This document shows positions 8,686 to 18,188 of a stretch of DNA of 32,144 bases, piece by piece. Source of the DNA: a virus; the IMG/VR virus record IMGVR_UViG_3300021792_000012, positions 1 to 32,144 of that record; one strand, 5' to 3'. The notes below the pieces were generated by a model. It saw only the letters and a list, made by a program, of their open reading frames with translations. It was not told the origin of the DNA and did no database searches. Positions within the stretch are counted from its first letter, which is position 1. Each line of letters opens with the position of its first letter. Both the position numbers and the translations under genes were made by a program.

Positions 8686-10179
8686 ATGCCTATTCAAGCA
8701 AATATGGGTCAAGCTGCGTATAATGATCCATTAAACAATTTACCTAGTTCCTCTGGCGAACAGCTAAGAACAGAATGGTATAGACGCAAAGCATTAATCG
8801 AGACAGTACCTGAAATGGTAATGACTCGTTTAGCTAATCCACTTAATATGCCTAAGCACATGGGTAAGAAAATTAAATCCTATGTGGTTATTCCGGTACT
8901 TGATGATCGTAACATCAATGATCAGGGTATTGATGCGAGTGGTGCTACTTCTGGTTTCTTTAAACAATATGAATTATTGATACCATTAGGGCAAAGAACT
9001 GATGCATATCTATCTACCACTAAAATCACTGAACGAGTAGTTGTTAATAATGAAACATACTACCGTTTACCTGTGCGTGGTGAAGGTTCTACTCAAGCAT
9101 TGGCTAATACCGCTGCTGATCTTAAATTAGATCAAATCTTAAAGGAGCTGGAAGTCTTTGACACAGACATTGCTACTACTTTAACAGCAGTACTCGGTCA
9201 AGCTGAACCCTGGATAGTAAACCAGACGAATGGTCAAGCACCTGTTGGTGGAAATCTCTGGGGTTCTAGTCGGGATATTACAACCATCCTCGATAAACTA
9301 CCTTTGGTTCCTGAGCATGGTGGACGAGTAAACCGTATCGGTTATACCCGTATCCTTCGTGAAGGCACATTCCAGAAGTTCGGTATCTTCGATGAATACA
9401 CTCTTGAGTTGTTAGCATTCGATACAATGCATGATTGGCGTAAGCATAATCATCGTGAAATGATGCGAGCAGCTAATCGTATTTATGAACAAGTACTTTC
9501 CATCGACATCCTTCAAAATGCCGGTATTATCCGTTTTGGCGGTGATGCAACTTCATCTAGTGAGCTAACTGGTGAAACCAATGGCGTTGCTAGTGTTGTT
9601 AGTTATATGGACTTCATTAAGTTGGATTTATCTCTAACTCAAAACGGTACACCAACCAATACTCGTATCATTACTGGTTCAACCAATACTGATACCAAAA
9701 CTATTGATGGTGAACGTATTGCATTTGTTGGTAGTGAGTTAGTTCCTCAACTGCGTAAAATGAAGGACTTGCATAATAACCCAGCATTTATTCCTAAGCG
9801 TCAATATCTTGATGCTGGTAAAACGGTTATGCCAGGTGAAATCGGAGCAATCGCAAATTTCCGTATTGTAGTCATTCAAGACTTTATTTATTGGAAAGGC
9901 GCTGGAGCTAATGTTACAAATAACGCTGGTTATCGTGAAACAGGTGGTAAATACGATGTGTTCCCTATCCTTGTTGTAGGTTCAGATTCGTTCTCTACTA
10001 TTAGTTTCCATACTCGTAAAGGTGGTCGCAGTAAGTTTATTACTCAGCACTATAAGCCAAAAGCTAGTGTGATTGATCCTTACGGCGAAACTGGCGGACG
10101 GTCAATGAAGTGGTATTACGGCTTCTTGGCAGAACGACCAGAACGTATTGCACTTATGAAAGTAGTTGCTCAATACTAA
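8686..10179 (+). CDS. Major capsid protein, N4-gp56 family
   Basis: 497 residues; the shell-forming protein with a HK97-type fold. Recognisable parts are the N-terminal EQLRTEWYRRKALIE helix, the central HREMMRAANRIYEQVLSIDIL spine-like helix (about residues 260-285), and the C-terminal KYDVFPILVVGSDSF stretch (about 423-437) followed by a glycine turn. That C-terminal stretch corresponds to the YPTLIVGKDAF-like signature of N4-gp56 capsid proteins. Codon use in this gene is somewhat more GC-rich and more regular than its neighbours (CGT for Arg, GGT for Gly), as expected for a highly expressed gene. A CGGAG ribosome binding site precedes the ATG and a strong terminator hairpin follows the stop, again fitting high, defined expression. 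Confidence 0.85.
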   Translation: MPIQANMGQAAYNDPLNNLPSSSGEQLRTEWYRRKALIETVPEMVMTRLANPLNMPKHMGKKIKSYVVIPVLDDRNINDQGIDASGATSGFFKQYELLIPLGQRTDAYLSTTKITERVVVNNETYYRLPVRGEGSTQALANTAADLKLDQILKELEVFDTDIATTLTAVLGQAEPWIVNQTNGQAPVGGNLWGSSRDITTILDKLPLVPEHGGRVNRIGYTRILREGTFQKFGIFDEYTLELLAFDTMHDWRKHNHREMMRAANRIYEQVLSIDILQNAGIIRFGGDATSSSELTGETNGVASVVSYMDFIKLDLSLTQNGTPTNTRIITGSTNTDTKTIDGERIAFVGSELVPQLRKMKDLHNNPAFIPKRQYLDAGKTVMPGEIGAIANFRIVVIQDFIYWKGAGANVTNNAGYRETGGKYDVFPILVVGSDSFSTISFHTRKGGRSKFITQHYKPKASVIDPYGETGGRSMKWYYGFLAERPERIALMKVVAQY

Positions 10180-10189
10180 GCCAAACTAA

Positions 10190-10223
10190 GTCGGGTAATG
10201 CTTTGCATTGCTCGGCTTTTTAT
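10190..10223 (+). terminator. Rho-independent terminator after the major capsid gene
   Basis: A 12-base-pair hairpin lies ten bases after the capsid stop: GTCGGGTAATGC (10190-10201), loop TTT (10202-10204), GCATTGCTCGGC (10205-10216), then TTTTTA. All 12 positions pair (three are G-T wobbles). It is the only convincing terminator I found in the window. Genes continue on the same strand beyond it, so it must be leaky or be followed by another promoter. A partial terminator at this exact place, just after the capsid gene, is also the arrangement in T7. Confidence 0.9.
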
Positions 10224-10249
10224 TAATTAGAATAATTAGGAATGTACCA

Positions 10250-10930
10250 ATGAACGAAAATATAGATATTGATGAGTTTGTAAAAAAGAACAAAGCTTAT
10301 TTAGATGTTGAACATCTGAAAGCTATAGCTCAGGCTAGAAGCGTAGCCTTTCACCCTAACGCTAAAGAACGAGGACTTGTTAAATTACTGCATGATAACA
10401 ATGTTCCATTGGAAGAAATGTTAGTAATGCCTTCAAATGCAAATGCAGGAAAAAAGAATAAAAAGAAAAAGAAAGATCCTATAAAGGAAAAAATTGAAAG
10501 TTTAAATATTTCACAAATGACAGAAAGCCAAAGGCGAGCAGCAATGCGAGATTCTGCTAACAAAAAGCATCGTGTTATTGTTAGAGCCTTAGCCCCTTCT
10601 GACCAAGATTTAAAAAGTTGTTTGGTTGAAGCAGGTAATAGCTATATTGGCGAATTTAGGGTAATTGTTCCGTTCAATACTCCAGTATACCTGGAAGAAA
10701 TTATCCTTAAACACCTAACTGATCCAGATACTTGTTATCAAAAATTTGAAACTTCTAAAGGACCTCATGGTATACCGCAAGTGAAAAGTTTATCATTGCC
10801 AAAGTATCATGTTCAGATGCTTGAAGGGTTATCGGAAAAAGAATTACAAAGTTTAGCCGAAGATCAATATAAGCGTGGTGTCTTTGAAGAAGATAACAGA
10901 AAGGTAAGGAATGCATTAACCTTTAGTTAA
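10250..10930 (+). CDS. Unknown structural or assembly protein with a SAP/HeH-like N terminus
   Basis: 226 residues from the ATG at 10250, which has AGGA eight bases upstream; an upstream TTG at 10208 lies inside the terminator and is unlikely to be used. Residues 5-55 contain two helices with FHPNAKERGLVKLLHDNNV, resembling small helix-extension-helix (SAP/HeH) modules that bind nucleic acid or proteins. A Lys-rich patch (KKNKKKKKDPIKEK) follows at about 68-81. Residues 105-175 look like a small alpha/beta domain, and the C-terminus is helical. The basic patch suggests contact with nucleic acid or the acidic capsid interior. The functional guess is weak. Confidence 0.45.
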   Translation: MNENIDIDEFVKKNKAYLDVEHLKAIAQARSVAFHPNAKERGLVKLLHDNNVPLEEMLVMPSNANAGKKNKKKKKDPIKEKIESLNISQMTESQRRAAMRDSANKKHRVIVRALAPSDQDLKSCLVEAGNSYIGEFRVIVPFNTPVYLEEIILKHLTDPDTCYQKFETSKGPHGIPQVKSLSLPKYHVQMLEGLSEKELQSLAEDQYKRGVFEEDNRKVRNALTFS

Positions 10931-10932
10931 TT

Positions 10933-11838
10933 ATGGCTAGAAAAACCTACAATACAGTTAAAAAAGCAACTCGGATAGCTCTCGATTATCTTAAACATCA
11001 GTTTGATAATGGAAAGCTATCCAATTCTGATTATGCATCCGCTGTTACAGAGATACTTAAACAAAGTATCCAGTCAGATTCTGATACAGCTCTTAAAAAA
11101 GAAGAGCTGGAATTAAGAAAACTACAAGCTGAAGTAGATATAAAATTAGCTAAGGCTAAAATTCAATTAGAATTAATAAGAATACAAGCTGAACGTGTAA
11201 ACTTAAAAGCCACTGAGCAGAAAGTTTATATGGGTTGGGAAGAGCTGAAGCTTAAAGCTAAAGAGTTAGAACAACAAAGCAAAGTTCAAGCTAAAGAAAT
11301 TGAAATTAAGCAGAAGCATGCTGCTCAAGAAATAGAAAACTTAAAACAACAAGCTATTGACACCACTTATTCAATGGCAGTTAAACGCTCTCAAGTTGTT
11401 GTCAACGGAGCTAAGGTTTCTAGTACAGGTTCCTTTGCTGGCATGGATTGGAATCTTGGTGATGTTGGAGATCCCAATGGTACGATGGGTGCCGAAATGG
11501 CAGTTCAGCTTAGGAATGCTGATTTAATTAAACAGAAAGTAATGACCGAACTAAGTATGACAAGTAATACTGGTGGTTATGACGGTTCTACTTTCACTAC
11601 TGTTTCAGGTAGTAATTATACCGGTTTAAATGGTATAAAATATGGATTGTATAGAGCGCAAAAGAATAGTTTTAAACAGGATGCTTATATACGAATTTTG
11701 GGTAATATGTTAGATGCCAGAGCAGCTTACTGGAACGCCTTAGAAGGTGTTACAGGCGTTAATATGTCTGACTTGGGACTAGGTGATAGTGCCGTAAATA
11801 ATATGATTAACCAAGCTGTCCTTGCGGCAAATGAGTAA
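10933..11838 (+). CDS. Coiled-coil virion protein (N4 gp54-position)
   Basis: 301 residues starting two bases after the previous stop. Residues 5-145 form one long charged coiled coil rich in Ala, Glu, Lys and Gln (heptads visible through KAKIQLELIRIQAERVNLKATE). Residues 145-230 are glycine- and serine-rich with a GSFAGMDWNLGDVGDPNG segment. The C-terminal 70 residues are helical again. The style, a coiled coil followed by flexible Gly/Ser sequence, is that of internal or ejection proteins of podoviruses, and it lies after the capsid gene, where N4 keeps such genes. No enzymatic motif was seen. Confidence 0.45.
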   Translation: MARKTYNTVKKATRIALDYLKHQFDNGKLSNSDYASAVTEILKQSIQSDSDTALKKEELELRKLQAEVDIKLAKAKIQLELIRIQAERVNLKATEQKVYMGWEELKLKAKELEQQSKVQAKEIEIKQKHAAQEIENLKQQAIDTTYSMAVKRSQVVVNGAKVSSTGSFAGMDWNLGDVGDPNGTMGAEMAVQLRNADLIKQKVMTELSMTSNTGGYDGSTFTTVSGSNYTGLNGIKYGLYRAQKNSFKQDAYIRILGNMLDARAAYWNALEGVTGVNMSDLGLGDSAVNNMINQAVLAANE

Positions 11839-11846
11839 CAAATAAA

Positions 11847-14800
11847 ATGAACTTCGCATCCTACATCTTAAAATCACGAGGCATGAGTGAAGCAGCAGAG
11901 CTTAATATTGCTAATATTGCTACTGCTATGACAGAACAGAATCTTCTGATTGAAGAGACTAATGAAGGTATTGATGAATTAAAGCAACAGACTATTGATA
12001 ATACCCTTAGTATAAATACTCATGCTGACGACAACACAACAAGCATTAATACTCATTTAGACGATAACTCTGCCTTAATTATTGCTGCTGTTCAGGCTCT
12101 ACAAAATAGTGTTGTTGCTGAGGGTGATGAGACCCAAGATTTATTAAATCAGCTAAAACTAATTGCTACTACAGATGCTACAAAGCAAGATACAATAATT
12201 GCTAAACTTCAAGCAATCATTGATAAACCAGACAACGCTGCTGTACTAGCAGATCTCTTGGTTCAACTAACCCATATTGTCGATAATACTGCTGAAATTA
12301 ATCAGACTATCATTGATAAGACTGATGAAGAACTGGCTGAGTTAATTGCGATAAAAATAAATACTGGAGCCGTTAAAGATTTTGTAGATACTTCTTACGA
12401 TAATATGGTGGCTCAAAACTGCTTTGTCGTAGGTGATGCTACTATTCCTTCTGGAAACCATACCGTAACTATTACTGCTTTAACTGCTGATGTTTACTAC
12501 GGTGATGGTGCAGGTATTTTAATATCACAAGGAACCAAGAAAGTTATCGAAGCTGCCTTTGTAAAAACTTTACCAACACTTACTATAAAAAGCATAGGTG
12601 CTTGGAGTATTGAGATATTACATTTTGGTTTAGGTGGCTTACCTTCTAATTGTACTGCCGTTTTGAATCCTTACACAGATTTTGCTTCTGTAGTAGTTAA
12701 TACAGGACAAGCACACATCCAAGCTAATTGTGATCTTAAAATTGACTGGGGTGACGGTAATGGTGAAGTAGAGTATTTGTCTACAGGTAATACAGATCCA
12801 GATCTGGATATAACTAAACAAATTGATAATGATGGAACAACAATATCTATCAGATCAAAAGACCTTACTTGGTTCAGATTTGTTTCAGATAACTTTATTG
12901 AAATTCATTGTCACAATACAGAGTCCTTACTTGATTTAACGAACTTCTGTAATGGATTAACTAATCTTACCACTTTCACTGTAGATGCTCCTGGATTTCC
13001 TAATGTAACTAATTTTCTTAGGGCATTTAAAAATTGTTCATTACTAACACAAGTTAAGAATATTAATTATCAAAATGCTTTAAGTACAAAAGCCATGTTT
13101 GAAGGTTGTACCAATCTGCATGATATGGAAGTTATTAATTCCAGTAGTTGTGAAGACTTCTCTAAAATGTTTAAAGATTGTACTTCTCTTGTTTGTTTAG
13201 CAGGAATAGATACAACCGCACAAACAACTACAGCCAATATGTTCCAAAATACTGTTGCATTAATTCATCCTGACGCAGCAGAAATTGTAACCATTCAAGC
13301 CGGTAGTAACTGGTTAAACAATAGTAATTGTGATGAAACTACAGTAGGAAATCAGGCTCCTGTAATATCTTTACTAGGGGACAATCCAGATGATCAAGAT
13401 ATTCAATATCCTGCTGTTAGAGTATGGAGATTTAGAGTAGGTATCGGAACCACTCCGGGTAAATATAAAAGGGGTTTGGCTGAAATTAAACTGCTTACAG
13501 CCTCTGGACAGAACATTATAACAAGTAGCCAGGGCGCTCATTCTGCTTGGGATTACAATACAAGTCATCCTTCTTATGTAGCACCTACTCCAGAACTGGC
13601 TATTGATGGTGATGTTAATACAACTGGTTTTGTGCATATAGACTATCATCGAGATATTTATGGTCTTTATTATTTCTCTAGTGGAGAGGCAGTAGATTCT
13701 ATTGAAATTATTGCACCAAATGATGGTACTATTCCTTGGGAACATATAGAAGTTCGGTACTATGATGTACCTGCATACATTGGGCATAATTTAGTAGCTA
13801 ATGATTTTCGATATGAAAGCATAGTAACTCCTACTATAGTAGTGCCTATGCAAAATCTAAACTTGGTACAAGGAGAAACTAAAACCTTTAATGTTGCTGT
13901 ACCTGCTGTTTCAGTAGCTAATTATACTGAGCCAGGATATACAGCAGTAGATCCAGAGGATGGAGATATAACAGCAGATGTAACAACATCTGGTTCCGTT
14001 GATTTAACCACTACTGGTAATTACCCAATAACTTATAATGTTCAAGACAGTGCAGGTTTAGCAGCATCCAAAATACGAGCAGTTAATGTTAATGTTGTTA
14101 ATAAAGAGCCTGTAATATTTTTAAGAGGAGACAATCCAGAAGAGTTACCAGATATTTATTTTACTGTTTCACAAAATCCTACAGAGCATTTTCCTAATCT
14201 TGATTATTGGTTATTGTATGGAAATTCAGGTCCTACACCCGGATATGATAATCTAAAATTTGATAATCCAAGTTCAAGTGCCATTAAAAGCAGAAGGTAT
14301 GTTCTGGATTCTGATATTGATCTTACGATTAGAATAGCGCATTTAGCAACAGCTACTGAAACGGGTTATTTGAATGTCTTAGTAAGACCGGATGCTGGTA
14401 TAGCCAATTTTGGCTTCGGCGTTAAAATGGAAAACGGTACTTTAAAAGCAACACTACAAAGTGGTACTGTGGGTAATGAGTATGATGTAACTAACAGTCC
14501 GGTTTTCCCTATCTATGTAAGAATGCGAGTAACAAATCATGTTCTTAAACTTGATATTAAACAATACACACAAAGCTATAATCCCGTCTTAGACGATAAT
14601 GGAGATGTTGCTACAGCTAACGTCAGTCCATTTAGCAATAGCCCTAGATTAACTCTTGCTGCTTCTTATGATGCAAATAACACAGCACCAGTAACTGTTC
14701 AAAACTTATTTACTAGCAAAATACTTTGCACAGAAAGCGAATACAGTGATCCGGGTTATTGGGCATTTGATTATGAAGATGGTGACATTACAAATCTTGT

Positions 14801-16670
14801 AACTACATCTGGAACAGTAGACGTTACTACTGCTGGTTCATACACTATTGCATATTCTGTTACGGATAGTGGTGGAGCTACCGGAACAGCATCCAGAGTG
14901 GTTAATATAAACCATACAGACATAAGCCCTACAATAACTTTACAGGGTTCTTCTTACATGACCATCCCAGTAAATTCAACGTATATTGAACCGGGATATG
15001 TGGCACATGATTACGAGGATGGAGATTTAACAAACCAAGTTACTGTTAATGGTACAGTGGATACAACTACTCCTGGCAACTATTCATTAACTTATAGTGT
15101 TACTGATAGTAGCGGATTATCTACTACTGTTTATCGAGATGTTACTGTAGAAGTTGCAGCTAACCAAGCACCTACTATTACTTTACTTGGTGATAATCCT
15201 TACAATATAGTTGAGGGAACCGTATGGAATGACCCTGGAGCAACAGCTTCAGATCCTGAAGACGGTAATATAACAAATCAAATACAAGTTACTGGTAATG
15301 TAGATGTAACAACTGTTGGAACTTATACGCTAACTTATACTGTAACAGATAGTGGTGGCTTGTCTGATACTAAAACTAGAACTGTTACTGTTGTAGCTAA
15401 CCAAGCGCCTACACTTACATTACAAGGGGATAATCCTTTAATTATCCCAATAAGCACTACGGATACAGATCCAGCAAATTGGGTTGGACCTAGTAATAAC
15501 AAGCATTATGATATTGATGCCCAAGATTTTGAAATGGATGTGCTTAATGCACAGATTGATTTCACTTTATATGATTACTATAACCCTAATACTTACAATT
15601 ATTATCAGTATGCAAATATTAGATTACAAGGTAATAAGGTACGTTTAATAGACGATGGTATATTTGTAGCAACAGTGAATTTAGGTCAAACTGTAACGCA
15701 AATTGACAGACGATTTAAGCGTGCTGGTAATTCAGTAACTGCTTATTACAGATTGACAGCTAATGATCCTTGGACTCAGATAGGCTCACCTATAATATTT
15801 AGTCAGGCTACTCTTAAAGTTGATGTAGGTGGAACAGTACCGCTATTTGAATGCACTACTTATCCAGACTATACTGAACCAGGGTACACAGCCATTGATC
15901 CAGAAGACGGAGACATCACTGCTAATGTTGTAGTTACTGGTGATACAGTGGATACGCATACTGCTGGTTCGTACATTGTTACTTATACAGTTACAGATAG
16001 TAGTGGAGCATCAGCAACAGTCGATAGAACTGTGCTTGTTATCAGTAATCCAGTTATTACATTACTTGGTGATAATCCATATAGCCTCACACAGAACTCC
16101 ACTTGGACTGATCCGGGTGCTACGGCTGTTGATTTTGCTGGTACTGATATATCCAATGATATAGTGACAAATGGTACAGTGGATTCGGCTACTGTAGGCA
16201 CTTATAACATAACTTATAATGTAACAGATTCTCATGGATTCCATGCAGATACCGTTACTCGTGTTGTTGATGTTACCGCTAGTGGATCTGGTGGCGGCGG
16301 CGGCAGTGGTGGTGGCGGTGGTGGCGGTAGCTCCAATAATCCACCTGTTGTTACATTAAACGGCAATACAAATGTTACAGTACTTGTTGGTTCTACTTGG
16401 AATGATCCAGGGGCAACTGCAATAGACCCAGAAGAGGGTACACTTAATGTAGTTGTAGGTGGTGATACAGTCGATACAGCAACTGAAGGTACTTATGTTG
16501 TTACTTACACAGCCACAGACTCACAAGGATTAAGTGACACTAAGAATCGAACCATTACTGTCTCTGATGGTAGTTGTGTTGGTCAGGACTTTATTTATGA
16601 TCCAACTGAGTATAACGACACAGACCAAACAGATGATTACAAACCAGAGGATTACGATATATGTCCATAG
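11847..16670 (+). CDS. Giant fibre/adhesin with Ig-like repeats and nested binding domains
   Basis: A 1607-residue surface adhesin. Residues 1-180 are helical, with low-complexity NTxxSINTHxDDN repeats. About 185-265 form a small beta domain, an anchor module shared with the 228-residue protein downstream. Next are a PKD-like IDWGDGNGE and a BspA/DUF285-like section (about 345-470) with repeated M/LF..C..L units. From 500 on there are about seven DUF5011/HYR-type Ig-like domains, each recognisable by GDNP, then EPGYTAxDPEDGDIT, GTVDTxxxGxYxxTYxVTDSxG. Three of them carry another domain inserted after GDNP: a discoidin-like domain (about 13390-13790) and two lectin-like beta domains (about 14150-14720 and 15440-15850). 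A Gly/Ser linker (16281-16334) precedes the last repeat, and the tail is acidic. It is probably a tail or capsid fibre for host attachment. It overlaps the next gene by 10 bases. Confidence 0.8.
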   Translation: MNFASYILKSRGMSEAAELNIANIATAMTEQNLLIEETNEGIDELKQQTIDNTLSINTHADDNTTSINTHLDDNSALIIAAVQALQNSVVAEGDETQDLLNQLKLIATTDATKQDTIIAKLQAIIDKPDNAAVLADLLVQLTHIVDNTAEINQTIIDKTDEELAELIAIKINTGAVKDFVDTSYDNMVAQNCFVVGDATIPSGNHTVTITALTADVYYGDGAGILISQGTKKVIEAAFVKTLPTLTIKSIGAWSIEILHFGLGGLPSNCTAVLNPYTDFASVVVNTGQAHIQANCDLKIDWGDGNGEVEYLSTGNTDPDLDITKQIDNDGTTISIRSKDLTWFRFVSDNFIEIHCHNTESLLDLTNFCNGLTNLTTFTVDAPGFPNVTNFLRAFKNCSLLTQVKNINYQNALSTKAMFEGCTNLHDMEVINSSSCEDFSKMFKDCTSLVCLAGIDTTAQTTTANMFQNTVALIHPDAAEIVTIQAGSNWLNNSNCDETTVGNQAPVISLLGDNPDDQDIQYPAVRVWRFRVGIGTTPGKYKRGLAEIKLLTASGQNIITSSQGAHSAWDYNTSHPSYVAPTPELAIDGDVNTTGFVHIDYHRDIYGLYYFSSGEAVDSIEIIAPNDGTIPWEHIEVRYYDVPAYIGHNLVANDFRYESIVTPTIVVPMQNLNLVQGETKTFNVAVPAVSVANYTEPGYTAVDPEDGDITADVTTSGSVDLTTTGNYPITYNVQDSAGLAASKIRAVNVNVVNKEPVIFLRGDNPEELPDIYFTVSQNPTEHFPNLDYWLLYGNSGPTPGYDNLKFDNPSSSAIKSRRYVLDSDIDLTIRIAHLATATETGYLNVLVRPDAGIANFGFGVKMENGTLKATLQSGTVGNEYDVTNSPVFPIYVRMRVTNHVLKLDIKQYTQSYNPVLDDNGDVATANVSPFSNSPRLTLAASYDANNTAPVTVQNLFTSKILCTESEYSDPGYWAFDYEDGDITNLVTTSGTVDVTTAGSYTIAYSVTDSGGATGTASRVVNINHTDISPTITLQGSSYMTIPVNSTYIEPGYVAHDYEDGDLTNQVTVNGTVDTTTPGNYSLTYSVTDSSGLSTTVYRDVTVEVAANQAPTITLLGDNPYNIVEGTVWNDPGATASDPEDGNITNQIQVTGNVDVTTVGTYTLTYTVTDSGGLSDTKTRTVTVVANQAPTLTLQGDNPLIIPISTTDTDPANWVGPSNNKHYDIDAQDFEMDVLNAQIDFTLYDYYNPNTYNYYQYANIRLQGNKVRLIDDGIFVATVNLGQTVTQIDRRFKRAGNSVTAYYRLTANDPWTQIGSPIIFSQATLKVDVGGTVPLFECTTYPDYTEPGYTAIDPEDGDITANVVVTGDTVDTHTAGSYIVTYTVTDSSGASATVDRTVLVISNPVITLLGDNPYSLTQNSTWTDPGATAVDFAGTDISNDIVTNGTVDSATVGTYNITYNVTDSHGFHADTVTRVVDVTASGSGGGGGSGGGGGGGSSNNPPVVTLNGNTNVTVLVGSTWNDPGATAIDPEEGTLNVVVGGDTVDTATEGTYVVTYTATDSQGLSDTKNRTITVSDGSCVGQDFIYDPTEYNDTDQTDDYKPEDYDICP
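16281..16334 (+). repeat. Poly-glycine/serine linker-coding tract in the giant fibre
   Basis: About 18 codons of almost pure GGN with a few serines, visibly GC-rich against its surroundings. It separates the last Ig-like domain from the rest of the fibre. Simple GGT/GGC repeats of this kind change length easily by slippage. Confidence 0.8.
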
Positions 16671-18169
16671 GATTTTATGAAGGAAAAATGGCACTTGCCT
16701 CTAAAGTAGCAAAAAAGCGGTATATCCACACAACAGCTACTGGTGCGGTAGAGGCTGCTTTTAATGCCCCTATAGATGATTCTTCGGAAGATTGGGTAGA
16801 CTCTGTATCGTCTGGAGATAAGTGCTATATGGCAACTAGGAATGCTGTAATATTGATTGATGGTAATTCTCAGCATGATGTCACACCATTAGATGCTGAT
16901 ATAGCAAGTCGAATAAAATGCTTAGCTTTTTATACTGATAACTCAAACAAACATTATCTGGCAATAGGATGTGTTGGAGCAGGTACTGGTTCTACAGGTG
17001 CGCCAACTGTACCAGTTGTTTATATCTACTCATTAACTAATTTTTATAATTTAACTCTAATTAACTCTATTACACCTCAAGATTTACCACATGGACAAAT
17101 TGGTTTAGATCATCAAGGCGTATTTGCACTAGAATTTAATTCTTCTGGTTCAATGCTGGCAGTTGGTACATCCAACGGTTTTGAATTGTTAGATCATGAT
17201 TCAGCAACTAATACTTTTGTTATTAGAGGTGATATTACAGTAGGTTCTTATCCTATTACTGGGTTTGTATTCAATCCAGATAATGCTGATCAAATCTACG
17301 CACTTAAAAGTAAAACTAGCAATAGTTCTGACATCCTCACCTACAACTATGTTACAGATACTTATACAGGTAGACCCAGTGGTCCACCTAGTCAGAGCAT
17401 GGGTAGTGGTGATACTAATCCTTATATGTATAAAGAGCATCATCATAACGATTTAAGGCTTACATCTGATAATAATTATTTTGTAGCTAGGCATCGTAAA
17501 GATAGTCTTTGTATAATTAAGCGTTCTGATTGGCATTTAGAAAAAAAGTTTGATACTAATGGAAACTTTGATGCTATTGCTTGGATGCCAGGAACTAATG
17601 ATTTATACATAACAGAATCTAATTATGCAAATGGCTGTCATGTTATAACTGAAGATCCTACACTTAATAAATGGATAAAGACTACTGGTCTACCTTTTCC
17701 TTATGGAGAATTATATCAATTTAATAATATTGGCTTTGTCCTACTTGAAGTTACTGTGGATAAGTCTGGAATGCCTAATGATGCTAATATGCTGGGTATT
17801 GCTGTATATAAGCATCAAACAATAGGTGTTGGTAAAGTAGTTTATCAGAATAGTAATTGGATCAGTAAAATTCCCATACCTAGTGCTTATATAGGTAAGC
17901 GTGTTATGGTAATTATTAGACAAAAGAATTATCCTGTTTGGACAGCATCAATGTATTATGAGCAGGACACAATCATAATACCTACAAACGCTAAAGCTAA
18001 TAAATCATGCTATAAATGTACTACAGCAGGTACAGCAGATACTCTTGAACCTGATTGGAGTACCGCACAAAATGTTGGTAGCACTATTACTGATGGTGGT
18101 GTAGTGTGGACTAAGTTTACTGACTTAGTAAAACCAGTAGCAAACTTTCCAGAAATACCTACTAACTAA
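16661..18169 (+). CDS. Propeller-like tail protein with C-terminal binding module, copy 1
   Basis: 502 residues. Repeated units with patterns such as YLAIGC, VYIYSL, MLAVGTSNGFELLDHD and FVARHRKDSLCIIKR suggest a WD40-like beta-propeller over residues 45-340. Residues about 420-490 hold a compact module beginning W.ASMYYEQDTIIIP and continuing with YKCTTAGTADTLEPDW and ITDGGVVWTKF, a signature seen in many phage tail proteins that resembles small carbohydrate-binding modules. The next gene is a paralogue with the same order of parts. I chose the ATG at 16661 because GAGG lies 8 bases upstream and because the paralogue begins in the same way (MSxxFE, then an ASKxxxKR motif); the ATG at 16688 would remove this. 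It overlaps the fibre gene by 10 bases. Confidence 0.6.
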   Translation: MSIGFYEGKMALASKVAKKRYIHTTATGAVEAAFNAPIDDSSEDWVDSVSSGDKCYMATRNAVILIDGNSQHDVTPLDADIASRIKCLAFYTDNSNKHYLAIGCVGAGTGSTGAPTVPVVYIYSLTNFYNLTLINSITPQDLPHGQIGLDHQGVFALEFNSSGSMLAVGTSNGFELLDHDSATNTFVIRGDITVGSYPITGFVFNPDNADQIYALKSKTSNSSDILTYNYVTDTYTGRPSGPPSQSMGSGDTNPYMYKEHHHNDLRLTSDNNYFVARHRKDSLCIIKRSDWHLEKKFDTNGNFDAIAWMPGTNDLYITESNYANGCHVITEDPTLNKWIKTTGLPFPYGELYQFNNIGFVLLEVTVDKSGMPNDANMLGIAVYKHQTIGVGKVVYQNSNWISKIPIPSAYIGKRVMVIIRQKNYPVWTASMYYEQDTIIIPTNAKANKSCYKCTTAGTADTLEPDWSTAQNVGSTITDGGVVWTKFTDLVKPVANFPEIPTN

Positions 18170-18188
18170 CGGGTAGGGAGATAATATA

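Noticed and set aside
10208-10249. TTG start giving a 240-residue protein after the capsid gene
   Set aside because: The extension would be coded by the terminator hairpin and T-run; the ATG at 10250 has a proper AGGA.
13374-13787. 137-codon minus-strand reading frame within the giant fibre gene
   Set aside because: No start signals and no recognisable protein; a long AT-rich gene on the + strand explains it.
11847-16670. Variable region of a diversity-generating retroelement in the lectin-like domains
   Set aside because: No reverse transcriptase gene or template repeat is present in the window.
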